Source: Ruminococcaceae bacterium UBA737 (lineage in GTDB: Bacteria > Bacillota > Clostridia > Oscillospirales > Acutalibacteraceae). Taken from it: a stretch of 8,205 nucleotides of DNA. The position numbers and the translations under genes are program-made. A model generated the notes under the pieces. It saw only the letters and a program-made list of their open reading frames with translations, was not told the DNA's origin and did not search any database. The stretch covers positions 1,077 through 9,281 of the forward strand of contig DBKZ01000085.1 of the NCBI GenBank assembly GCA_002297415.1, read 5' to 3'. Each line of letters starts with the position of its first letter. Position 1 is the stretch's first letter. Below are positions 1 to 6,425 of this stretch, piece by piece.

Positions 1-1185
1 GTTCCGTGTATCTCCTGCGGACAGTGTACAGTAGTATGTCCTACAGGCGCTCTTACCGAAAAGGACGATACGGCGAAAATCTGGGAGGCTCTTGCGGATC
101 CTAATAAGACCGTTGTCGTTCAGACAGCGCCGTCGGTCAGAGTAACGCTCGGCGAGTGCTTTAATATGCCGATAGGCTCAAATGTTGAGGGCAAAATGGT
201 TGCGGCGCTCAAAAGACTCGGCTTTGATAAGGTCTTTGATACCGACTTTGCCGCCGACCTTACGATTGTCGAAGAGGCAAGCGAGTTAGTAGAGCGCATT
301 AAAAATAACGGAACTCTTCCGATGATTACATCCTGCTCTCCAGGATGGGTTAAGTTCTGCGAACTTTATTATCCCGAGCTTTTAGAGCATCTTTCAACCT
401 GCAAATCTCCCCAGCAGATGGGCGGAGCGGTTATTAAGACCTATTGGGCTGATAAAATGGGAATTGACCCTAAGGATATAGTTTCCGTTTCTGTTATGCC
501 TTGTACGGCAAAGAAATTCGAAATCGGGCGCGACGATCAGTCCGCCGCGGGAGTTCCTGATGTTGATATCGCCATAACAACAAGAGAGCTCGGCAGAATG
601 ATTGAAAGAGCCGGTCTTAACTTCTCTTATCTTCCCGATGAGGAATTTGATAATCCTCTCGGTGAGGATACGGGCGCCGCTGTAATCTTCGGCGCAACCG
701 GAGGAGTTATGGAAGCGGCTGTAAGAACCGCGAACGCTTGGCTTAACGGAGCAAATGAGCCTGTTGAGCTTGAAGCGGTAAGAGGAACAGCGGGACTTAA
801 GGAAACCACCGTCAATGTCGGCGGAACAGATCTTAAGATTGCCGTAGCTTCAGGCGCGGCGGCAGCAAAATGCGTTATGGATAAGCTTGCCTCGGGCAAT
901 CCCGACGGATGGGGCTTTATCGAAATAATGGGCTGCCCGGGCGGATGTGTAAACGGCGGCGGTCAGCCTATTCAGCCTCAGTATATAAGAGATACCGTTG
1001 ACTTAAAGGCAATCAGAGCAAAGGCTCTTTATGAGCAGGACGCTTCAATGCCGCTTCGCATGTCTCATGAATCTCCCGTTGTAAAGACGCTTTACAGCGA
1101 GTGGTATGACGGCTTCGGCGGACACAAAGCGCACCACGATCTGCATACCTCTTATAAGGCACGCAAAAAATTCACAACCGAATAA
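1..1185 (+). CDS. hydA: [FeFe] hydrogenase catalytic subunit (5' partial)
   Basis: Catalyses reversible H2 formation/oxidation in the cytoplasm. The last 394 residues are present and the reading frame is open to the window edge, so the start and N-terminal FeS domains lie outside. The visible part opens with a [4Fe-4S] ferredoxin motif (Cys 3, 6, 9, 13; CxxCGQCxxxCP), followed by the H-cluster domain. The three signatures are present: L1 as TSCSPGW (visible residues 110-116), L2 as MPCTAKKFE (166-174), and L3 with Cys 312 and 316 followed by GGGQP. The VEEASEL and CKSPQQ segments, which carry proton-path residues in this family, are also kept. The C-terminal small-subunit-like tail ends in the usual HTSYKAR. 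L1 has Ser where the TSCCP consensus has its second Cys, a variant I recall from HndD/HydA-type enzymes. It ends at a shared terminator. Whether it is monomeric or part of a bifurcating HydABC complex cannot be told here. The in-frame ATG at 166 is internal, not the start. Confidence 0.95.
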   Translation, partial: VPCISCGQCTVVCPTGALTEKDDTAKIWEALADPNKTVVVQTAPSVRVTLGECFNMPIGSNVEGKMVAALKRLGFDKVFDTDFAADLTIVEEASELVERIKNNGTLPMITSCSPGWVKFCELYYPELLEHLSTCKSPQQMGGAVIKTYWADKMGIDPKDIVSVSVMPCTAKKFEIGRDDQSAAGVPDVDIAITTRELGRMIERAGLNFSYLPDEEFDNPLGEDTGAAVIFGATGGVMEAAVRTANAWLNGANEPVELEAVRGTAGLKETTVNVGGTDLKIAVASGAAAAKCVMDKLASGNPDGWGFIEIMGCPGGCVNGGGQPIQPQYIRDTVDLKAIRAKALYEQDASMPLRMSHESPVVKTLYSEWYDGFGGHKAHHDLHTSYKARKKFTTE

Positions 1186-1193
1186 TTTGGGGC

Positions 1194-1255
1194 AAAATAA
1201 AAAAATTGCCGGCAACCGAAAGGCTTTTATACCTTTCGGTTGCCGACTTTTTCTT
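1194..1255. terminator. Bidirectional intrinsic terminator between convergent genes
   Basis: A perfect 14-bp inverted repeat (1210-1223 pairing with 1232-1245, arm cggcaaccgaaagg) closes an 8-nt loop. On the plus strand it is followed by ACTTTTTCTT (to 1255), which suits termination of the hydrogenase transcript. On the minus strand the same stem is followed, after four bases, by seven T residues and then ATTTT (1205 down to 1194), which suits termination of the LCP transcript. It lies 24 nt past the hydrogenase stop and 32 nt past the LCP stop. Confidence 0.9.
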
Positions 1256-1277
1256 AATATATGAAAATTTAGAAGCC

Positions 1278-2297
1278 TTACTTCTTTTCTATATAAAATA
1301 CATTTATAATATTTTCAAGCACCGATTCTTCGTTCGGGATAAATTCTATCCATTTTTCGCCCTTTTGAAGAGTTCCTTTGATTTTGTGAAATTTAAAGCT
1401 GTTTCCGATATTTCCCGCTAAAAAGTTAGAAGCAAGATATGTTACCTGAGAAAAATCAATGTTTGTATAATAATAAGGCTTCATATTGTTATAAAATGAA
1501 GTGAGCCTTGAGGGATTGTTTAAAATTGTGTTCCCGAGCTTTGAGGCAAAGGCGGTCAAAAACTGCTTTTGACGCTCCATACGCCTTGAATTTGCTTCAA
1601 TATCGTCGTCTCGGCTTCTGATATAGGCAACGGATTTTTTACCGTTTAATTTAGTGCTTTTACCCTCGTAAATTGTGCCTAAGCCCTCAGTTTTGATTGT
1701 TTCTATCGGAACAAGCTCAACTCCGCCTATAGAATCGACAACCTTTTCTATGCACTTTAAGTCGACTGTAACATAGGAGCTGATATTTATTCCGTACATA
1801 GCTCTTTTAACAGACCTTAATACATTTTCACTGCAGGATTCGGGAGAGTTGCCGTAAGCATAAGAAAGGCAAATCTGCTCTTTTTGCGTTCCGCCGAAAT
1901 TTCCGCTGTCGGCATAAATGTTGACATCCGCAATAGTCTCTCTCGAAACGGGAATAATGTCTATGGATTTGTCAGATGTGTCAATCGTCATGATAAACAG
2001 GCAGTCCGCCTGACCGTTCTTGCCGTAGCCCAAATTCGAAGACAGATTTTCTTTATCAATTCCTATAAACAGGATGCTGATAATATTTTCGTTAAGCTTG
2101 TATTTTTTGCCTTGATATTCAATTAAAGAGGGGTCGTTGTCGACCTCGGAAATCTTTGAGTTTTCAATATTTTTATCCGAGCGGTGGAATTTGTTTTTCC
2201 CGCTGTAATAAAAAGCAAAATAAGCCGATACTAATATAAGTATAATTCCGAGAATTACAGAAAGAGTTATAATAAGCACTTTTTTCCCTTTGCTCAT
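1278..2297 (-). CDS. LytR-CpsA-Psr (LCP) family cell-wall protein
   Basis: LCP proteins transfer undecaprenyl-phosphate-linked glycopolymers (teichoic acid, capsule) to peptidoglycan on the outer face of the membrane. The protein has 339 residues: a short basic N-terminus, one membrane helix (about residues 7-31), a linker, then the LCP catalytic domain. Recognisable signatures are FIGIDKE (77-83), GQAD (95-98), SRETIADV (118-125), GGVELV (191-196) and YIRSRDDD with a downstream RRMERQK (225-244). These include the Asp and Arg residues that bind Mg2+ and lipid pyrophosphate in the family. The GQAD form, in place of the more common R(S/T)D, is one I recall from clostridial members. I chose the ATG at 2297 because GAAGGA lies about 10 nt upstream and the 24-residue upstream extension overlaps the promoter. 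Transcription is divergent from trkA and convergent with the hydrogenase. The transferred polymer cannot be inferred. Confidence 0.9.
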   Translation of the reverse strand: MSKGKKVLIITLSVILGIILILVSAYFAFYYSGKNKFHRSDKNIENSKISEVDNDPSLIEYQGKKYKLNENIISILFIGIDKENLSSNLGYGKNGQADCLFIMTIDTSDKSIDIIPVSRETIADVNIYADSGNFGGTQKEQICLSYAYGNSPESCSENVLRSVKRAMYGINISSYVTVDLKCIEKVVDSIGGVELVPIETIKTEGLGTIYEGKSTKLNGKKSVAYIRSRDDDIEANSRRMERQKQFLTAFASKLGNTILNNPSRLTSFYNNMKPYYYTNIDFSQVTYLASNFLAGNIGNSFKFHKIKGTLQKGEKWIEFIPNEESVLENIINVFYIEKK

Positions 2298-2336
2298 AAA
2301 TTTACCGTCCTTCAGCGCGAGAAATTTTATAAAATC

Positions 2337-2366
2337 ATTATATACTATGCTTGTAAGATAAGTCAA
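2337..2366 (-). promoter_or_regulatory. Promoter of the LCP gene
   Basis: Read on the minus strand, TTGACT (2366-2361) is followed after 18 nt by TATAAT (2342-2337), close to the sigma-A consensus. Transcription would start near 2330 and give a leader of about 30 nt before the ATG at 2297. This position argues against the upstream in-frame ATG at 2369, which lies ahead of the -35 box. Confidence 0.75.
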
Positions 2367-2384
2367 CATATTTAAAAATAGTAG

Positions 2385-2413
2385 TTGAAATTTGAAATCG
2401 GTAGTAGTATTAT
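2385..2413 (+). promoter_or_regulatory. Promoter of the trkA-trkH operon
   Basis: TTGAAA (2385-2390) and TATTAT (2408-2413) are separated by 17 nt, a good sigma-A match. The predicted start near 2420 gives a leader of about 35 nt. Its -35 box is only 18 bp from the -35 box of the opposing LCP promoter, so the two are arranged back to back. Confidence 0.7.
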
Positions 2414-2442
2414 ATATGTGCTTGAATTTAATATGTCAAAAC

Positions 2443-2447
2443 AGGAG
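2443..2447 (+). promoter_or_regulatory. Ribosome binding site of trkA
   Basis: AGGAG sits 7 nt before the ATG at 2455. It fixes the start there rather than at the in-frame ATG at 2392, which lies inside the promoter and would add 21 residues ahead of the Rossmann fold. Confidence 0.8.
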
Positions 2448-2454
2448 ATTTGAT

Positions 2455-3810
2455 ATGAATATTGTTGTTGTAGGCTGCGGTAAAATCGGAACATCCTTAA
2501 TTGCCAATCTTGTAAAAGAGGGACACGATGTCGTCGCCATTGATAACGACCCCGAGGCGATCGCCGATATCAGGGACATTTATGATGTAATATGTCTTTG
2601 CGGAAACGGTGCGGATTATGATATTTTAACCGAGGCTGAAATTGATAAAGCGGTTATGTTCATAGCGGTGACAGGCTCGGATGAGCTTAATATGCTCAGC
2701 TGTATCATAGCAAAGAAAATGGGCGCTCAGCATACGGTTGCAAGGGTCAGAAACCCCGAATACAATGAAAAAAATCTCGGATTTATAAAGCAGCAGATCG
2801 ATTTGTCGCTCTCTTTAAATCCCGAGCTTTTGACAGCTCATGAGCTTTTTAATATTTTAAAGCTCCCGAGCGCTGTTAATATAGAAACATTTTCAAGAAA
2901 TTTTGAAATGATTGAGCTTGTTGTCAAGCAGGACTCGGCAATAAACGGAATGGCGCTTATAGATATGAGGAAAAAATATTCCTGCAATTTCCTTGTCTGC
3001 GTGGTTCAAAGAGGCGAAAAGATTTATATTCCGGACGGTAATTTTGTCCTTCAAAGCGGCGACCGCATAGGTCTTACAGCCGCCCCGTCTCAGGTGCAGA
3101 AGCTGATAGGAAAACTGGGACTTGCCAAAAAGCAGGCAAAAAATGTTATGATTTTGGGAGCGAGCAAGACAGCGTTTTATCTTTCTAAAATGCTTCTTGA
3201 CGCAGGCACCGATGTCAAGCTTATCGACCTTAATAAAAAGCGCTGCGAGGAGGTAAGCGCAAAGCTTACGGGGGCTACCGTTATTAACGGCGACGGCGCC
3301 GAGCAGGAGCTTTTGCTTGAAGAGGGAATTACCTCATGCGACGCATTTGTAACGCTTACGGGTATGGACGAGGAAAATATCCTGATATCCTATTATGCTA
3401 TGACAAACGGCGTTCCTAAGGTTATAACCAAGGTAAACCGCACCGAGCTTTGCTATATGGCGGATAAGCTCGGACTTGATACTGTTATTTCGCCTAAAAA
3501 GACCGTTTGCGATGTTGTGTCGCGCTATGCGAGAGCGCTTGAAAATTCGCTCGAAAGCAATATCGAAACGCTTTATAAGCTTATGGACGGCAGGGTAGAA
3601 GCGGTGGAATTCCTTATTTCACCCGATTTCAAGTATATAAATATTCCGATAAGAGAACTGAAATTTAAGGAAAATATTCTTATTGCCGGAATTTTAAGGA
3701 AAAGAAAAGCTATTATTCCTACAGGTGATGACTTTTTTGCGGCAGGAGACAGTGTTGTTGTAATTGCCGCCGACAGGCAGATAAACAATATCTCCGATAT
3801 AATGAGGTAA
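2455..3810 (+). CDS. trkA: TrkA, potassium uptake regulatory subunit (tandem RCK domains)
   Basis: Peripheral cytoplasmic subunit that binds nucleotides (NAD(H), ATP/ADP in the family) and gates the TrkH pore. The 451 residues show the full-length duplicated layout: RCK_N (about 1-120), RCK_C (about 140-225), second RCK_N (about 229-345) and second RCK_C (about 365-451). The first Rossmann fold begins directly after the start, with GCGKIG (residues 7-12) and the acidic D30 at the end of strand 2 (VAIDND). The second half begins NVMILGASKTA (230-240), so its glycine loop departs from GxGxxG, although the following LIDLN acidic strand end is kept. This suggests the two halves differ in ligand binding. 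The ATG at 2455 is preceded by AGGAG at 7 nt. trkH follows after 7 nt, and a divergent promoter pair separates trkA from the LCP gene. The length and duplication distinguish it from single-RCK KtrA. Confidence 0.95.
   Translation: MNIVVVGCGKIGTSLIANLVKEGHDVVAIDNDPEAIADIRDIYDVICLCGNGADYDILTEAEIDKAVMFIAVTGSDELNMLSCIIAKKMGAQHTVARVRNPEYNEKNLGFIKQQIDLSLSLNPELLTAHELFNILKLPSAVNIETFSRNFEMIELVVKQDSAINGMALIDMRKKYSCNFLVCVVQRGEKIYIPDGNFVLQSGDRIGLTAAPSQVQKLIGKLGLAKKQAKNVMILGASKTAFYLSKMLLDAGTDVKLIDLNKKRCEEVSAKLTGATVINGDGAEQELLLEEGITSCDAFVTLTGMDEENILISYYAMTNGVPKVITKVNRTELCYMADKLGLDTVISPKKTVCDVVSRYARALENSLESNIETLYKLMDGRVEAVEFLISPDFKYINIPIRELKFKENILIAGILRKRKAIIPTGDDFFAAGDSVVVIAADRQINNISDIMR
3804..3807 (+). 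promoter_or_regulatory. Ribosome binding site of trkH, within the end of trkA
   Basis: GAGG lies in the last codons of trkA, 10 nt before the ATG at 3818. Only 4 nt separate it from the in-frame TTG at 3812, so ATG 3818 is the better start. The layout suggests translational coupling of trkH to trkA. Confidence 0.6.
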
Positions 3811-3817
3811 CTTGAGT

Positions 3818-5263
3818 ATGAATAAAAAGGCCATTTTCGGAATTATCGGAAAGCTTGCAATAATTGAGGCGGCATTGCTTTTGCTGCCGATGGCAGTCAG
3901 TGCAGGGTATAAGGAGTGGACGGCGTTAAAGGCTTTTGCCGTAACGGCTCTCGGAGCTTTTGTGTTAGGGCTTCTTCTCACTCTTATTTGCAGGTCGAAA
4001 AACCGTGTTATTTATGCCAAAGAAGGCTTTGCCATTGTTGCGGCGTCATGGCTTTCGGCGGCGCTTATAGGCGCCTTCCCGTTTGTCATAAGCAAGGAAA
4101 TTCCGAATTATATAAATGCTTTTTTTGAAACCGTCAGCGGATTTACGACTACTGGCGCTTCAATTCTTGAAGATGTCGAGGCAATGAGTCACGGAATGCT
4201 CTTTTGGAGGAGCTTTACGCATTTTATCGGCGGTATGGGATTTTTGGTTTTCGTTATGGCGATAATTCCGAATATTTCCGACAGGTCAATGCACATAATG
4301 CGCGCAGAAGTCCCCGGACCTGTTGTAGGAAAGCTTGTTCCGAAAATCAAGGACACGGCGAAAATTCTTTATATAATTTATTTTTGTATGACGGTAGTCG
4401 AAATAATAATGCTTATTTGCGGCGGTATGCCCGCTTTTGACAGTGTGGTTTTATCATTCGGAACTGCCGGTACCGGCGGTTTCGGTATTAAGTCGGACAG
4501 TATAGCGTCATACAGTCCTTATTGCCAGTGGGTGATAGGAGTGTTTATGATGCTTTTCGGAATAAACTTCAATGTTTATTTCCTGCTTCTCATAAGGCAT
4601 TTTAAATCCGCTCTTAAAACAAGCGAAATGTGGTGCTATCTCGGAATTATAGCCGCCAGCACGGCAGTAATCGGAATAGATATCCATTCGCGCTTTGCGT
4701 CTGCCGAGGAAACGGCAAGAACCTCGTTCTTTCAGGTTGTTTCAATAATTACGACAACGGGTTATGCCACGGATAATTTTGACGCTTGGCCGATTCTTTC
4801 AAAATCGCTGATTTTGCTTCTAATGTTTATAGGCGCATGCGCAGGATCTACGGGCGGCGGACTTAAGGTGTCGCGCGTAATGCTGCTTTTAAAGATTATA
4901 AAAAGAGAAATCAAAAAAATGCTTCATCCGCATTCGGTAAGCACAATCAAGTTTGACGGCAAAACCGTCGACGACGATACATTAAGCGGAGTTTCCTCGT
5001 ATTTCGCGGTTTATATCTTCTGCTTTGTTATCGGATTTTTGCTTATCAGCTTTGAAAATTTCGGAATTGAAACGAATTTCAGCGCCATGGCGTCCTGCTT
5101 TAATAATATAGGTCCGGGACTTGCAAAGGTCGGTCCCGATATGAACTTCAATATCTATACGGGTTTTTCAAAAATTATTTTCAGCTTGGCTATGCTTTTG
5201 GGAAGACTTGAAATATATCCTCTGCTTATTTTCTTTTCGCCGTCTACTTGGTCTAAAAAATAA
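3818..5263 (+). CDS. trkH: TrkH family K+ uptake pore protein
   Basis: Integral membrane protein that forms the K+-conducting pore of the Trk system. The 481 residues match the usual TrkH length (about 480) and are hydrophobic throughout. All four selectivity-filter pore loops of the M1-P-M2 repeats are visible: GFTTTGAS (residues 108-115), GTAGTGGFG (215-223), TTTGYATDNF (312-321) and NNIGPG (429-434). Each has the filter glycine. The segment GACAGSTGGGLKVSR, followed by a very basic stretch (KIIKREIKKM), is the typical cytoplasmic loop after the third repeat. It is the second gene of a trkA-trkH operon, 7 nt after the trkA stop. I see no terminator behind it, and the efp promoter begins 10 nt past its stop, so some readthrough is possible. 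The family is certain. Whether the ion coupled to K+ is H+ or Na+ cannot be told. Confidence 0.95.
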   Translation: MNKKAIFGIIGKLAIIEAALLLLPMAVSAGYKEWTALKAFAVTALGAFVLGLLLTLICRSKNRVIYAKEGFAIVAASWLSAALIGAFPFVISKEIPNYINAFFETVSGFTTTGASILEDVEAMSHGMLFWRSFTHFIGGMGFLVFVMAIIPNISDRSMHIMRAEVPGPVVGKLVPKIKDTAKILYIIYFCMTVVEIIMLICGGMPAFDSVVLSFGTAGTGGFGIKSDSIASYSPYCQWVIGVFMMLFGINFNVYFLLLIRHFKSALKTSEMWCYLGIIAASTAVIGIDIHSRFASAEETARTSFFQVVSIITTTGYATDNFDAWPILSKSLILLLMFIGACAGSTGGGLKVSRVMLLLKIIKREIKKMLHPHSVSTIKFDGKTVDDDTLSGVSSYFAVYIFCFVIGFLLISFENFGIETNFSAMASCFNNIGPGLAKVGPDMNFNIYTGFSKIIFSLAMLLGRLEIYPLLIFFSPSTWSKK

Positions 5264-5272
5264 GTATTTTAC

Positions 5273-5301
5273 TTGACAAAATCCGCTTTTTACTTTAAAA
5301 T
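5273..5301 (+). promoter_or_regulatory. Near-consensus sigma-A promoter of efp
   Basis: TTGACA (5273-5278), a 17-nt spacer and TAAAAT (5296-5301) form the strongest promoter-like sequence in the window. Transcription would start near 5308, giving a leader of about 28 nt. It likely drives the downstream cluster from efp onward and fits high, constitutive expression. Confidence 0.85.
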
Positions 5302-5322
5302 GTTATTAGTATAAATTTATTT

Positions 5323-5327
5323 GGAGG
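5323..5327 (+). promoter_or_regulatory. Ribosome binding site of efp
   Basis: GGAGG is 8 nt before the ATG at 5336. It overlaps the in-frame TTG at 5321, which therefore cannot be the start. Confidence 0.85.
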
Positions 5328-5335
5328 AAGAAAAT

Positions 5336-5893
5336 ATGATCAGTGCCGGAGATTTCAGAAACGGTGTAACCTTTGAGGAGGACGGACAGGTTCTTCAGAT
5401 TATCGAGTTTCAGCATGTTAAACCCGGAAAGGGAGCCGCTTTTGTAAGGACCAAAACAAAGAATGTTATAACCGGATCGGTTGTAGAAAAATCTTATAAT
5501 CCGACTGCTAAATTTCCCACCGCTTTTATTGAGCGCAAGGATATGGAATATTCTTATAACGACGGAGATCTTTACTATTTCATGGATCAGGAAACCTATG
5601 ATATGGTCCCGATTAACGGAAGCGAGCTCGGAGATAACTTCAAGTTCGTTAAGGAAAACATGGTTTGTAAAATTCTTTCCTATAAGGGAAAGGTTTTCGG
5701 TGTTGAGCCGCCGACATTTGTTGAGCTTACCGTTACTAAGACCGACCCCGGCTTTGCAGGCAACACCGCTACTAACGCTACAAAGCCCGCAACCCTTGAA
5801 ACAGGCTGTGAAATCCGCGTTCCGCTCTTTATAAACGAGGGCGAGGTTATCCGTATTGATACCCGTACGGGCGAATATATGGAAAGAGCATAA
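5336..5893 (+). CDS. efp: Translation elongation factor P
   Basis: EF-P binds between the P and E sites of the ribosome and promotes peptide bond formation at consecutive prolines. The 185 residues match the standard length. The order is the KOW-like N-terminal domain (about 1-62), a central OB domain (about 65-127) and a C-terminal OB domain (about 128-185). The tip loop reads VKPGKGAAF, placing the modifiable lysine at residue 32, the same position and context as the 5-aminopentanol-modified Lys32 of Bacillus subtilis. The C-terminal signature TNATKPATLETG, followed by VPLFINEGEVIRIDTRTGEY, is almost canonical. There is no EpmA, EarP or YmfI-like gene in the window, so the modification type is unknown. 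The start at 5336 is set by GGAGG at 8 nt. The next gene follows after 22 nt, which suggests co-transcription. Confidence 0.98.
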   Translation: MISAGDFRNGVTFEEDGQVLQIIEFQHVKPGKGAAFVRTKTKNVITGSVVEKSYNPTAKFPTAFIERKDMEYSYNDGDLYYFMDQETYDMVPINGSELGDNFKFVKENMVCKILSYKGKVFGVEPPTFVELTVTKTDPGFAGNTATNATKPATLETGCEIRVPLFINEGEVIRIDTRTGEYMERA

Positions 5894-5915
5894 TTAAAAT
5901 TAAAGGAGATTTGTA

Positions 5916-6353
5916 ATGGATATCTGTGAAAAAATTGCTTATATAAAAGGCCTTGCAACCGGTCTTGAGCTTGATGAAACTACTAAGGAAGGAAAAATCC
6001 TTGCCGCTGTTATCGACCTTTTAGGCGATATTACAGAGGAAATCTGCGATATTGAGGACGCTTGCGACGATATGTCCGAGCAGCTTGACGCGGTAGACGA
6101 GGATCTTTCAAATGTTGAAGATATCGTTTACGGCGACGATGAGTGCGATGACGACTGCGATTGCTGCGGCGATGAGGACGACGATCTTTATGAAATCGAG
6201 TGCCCTGCTTGCCATGATACTATTTATCTTGACGAGTCGATGCTTGAGGACGAAGGTATGAAATGCCCCAATTGCGGAACAGAGCTTGAATTTGATTTTG
6301 ACTGCGATTGCGACGATTGCCATGATTGCGGTTCCGATAACGGCGAAGAATAA
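5916..6353 (+). CDS. Acidic zinc-ribbon protein, CD1247 N-terminal domain type
   Basis: A small protein of unknown function; 145 residues. The N-terminal helical part (residues 5-70), with KIAYIKGLATGLELDE and KEGKILAAVIDLL, resembles the CD1247_N domain of Clostridia as I recall it. A heptad-like acidic helix follows (about 38-71). A zinc ribbon spans 96-120, with the knuckles CPAC (96-99) and CPNC (117-120). Flanking it are two Cys/Asp-rich stretches, CDDDCDCC (77-84) and CDCDDCHDC (130-138), for 15 cysteines in all. By count, 53 residues are Asp or Glu, 5 are Lys and none is Arg, so direct DNA binding looks unlikely. There is no signal peptide or membrane segment. AAAGGAG lies 7 nt before the ATG. 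It is 22 nt after efp and probably in the same transcript. A metal-binding or protein-docking role is inference. Confidence 0.85.
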   Translation: MDICEKIAYIKGLATGLELDETTKEGKILAAVIDLLGDITEEICDIEDACDDMSEQLDAVDEDLSNVEDIVYGDDECDDDCDCCGDEDDDLYEIECPACHDTIYLDESMLEDEGMKCPNCGTELEFDFDCDCDDCHDCGSDNGEE

Positions 6354-6370
6354 TTTTAAGCTTAATTTAT

Positions 6371-6403
6371 CAGGCACAGCATCTAAAAAGGGTGTTGTGC
6401 CTG
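6371..6403 (+). other. RNA hairpin in the leader of ispD
   Basis: The arm caggcacagca (6371-6381) pairs with tgttgtgcctg (6393-6403) over 11 bp with one G-U pair, around an 11-nt loop that contains AAAAAGGG. It lies between the stop at 6353 and the ispD ribosome binding site at 6411. The following bases (TTGCTTTAAAGG) are not a clear U-tract, so it is either a weak terminator or attenuator, or an mRNA-processing or stability element. It is not a recognised riboswitch. Confidence 0.5.
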
Positions 6404-6410
6404 TTGCTTT

Positions 6411-6417
6411 AAAGGAG
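6411..6417 (+). promoter_or_regulatory. Ribosome binding site that fixes a TTG start for ispD
   Basis: AAAGGAG is 8 nt before the TTG at 6426. No in-frame ATG occurs until the conserved nucleotide-binding loop, so the TTG is the best supported start. Confidence 0.75.
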
Positions 6418-6425
6418 TTTTTATT

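Noticed and set aside
1206..1421. Plus-strand open frame after the hydrogenase
   Set aside because: It starts inside the terminator stem and is antisense to the LCP gene.
2298..2369. 24-codon N-terminal extension of the LCP gene starting at ATG 2369
   Set aside because: It covers the gene's own -35/-10 promoter and lacks a ribosome binding site; ATG 2297 has GAAGGA and starts just before the membrane helix.
2392..2454. Upstream in-frame ATG for trkA
   Set aside because: It lies within the promoter. TrkA proteins start directly at the Rossmann strand, and AGGAG precedes ATG 2455.
5262..5274. Small inverted repeat AAGTA/TACTT behind trkH as a terminator
   Set aside because: A 5-bp AT-rich stem overlapping the efp -35 box, with no T-run; too weak.
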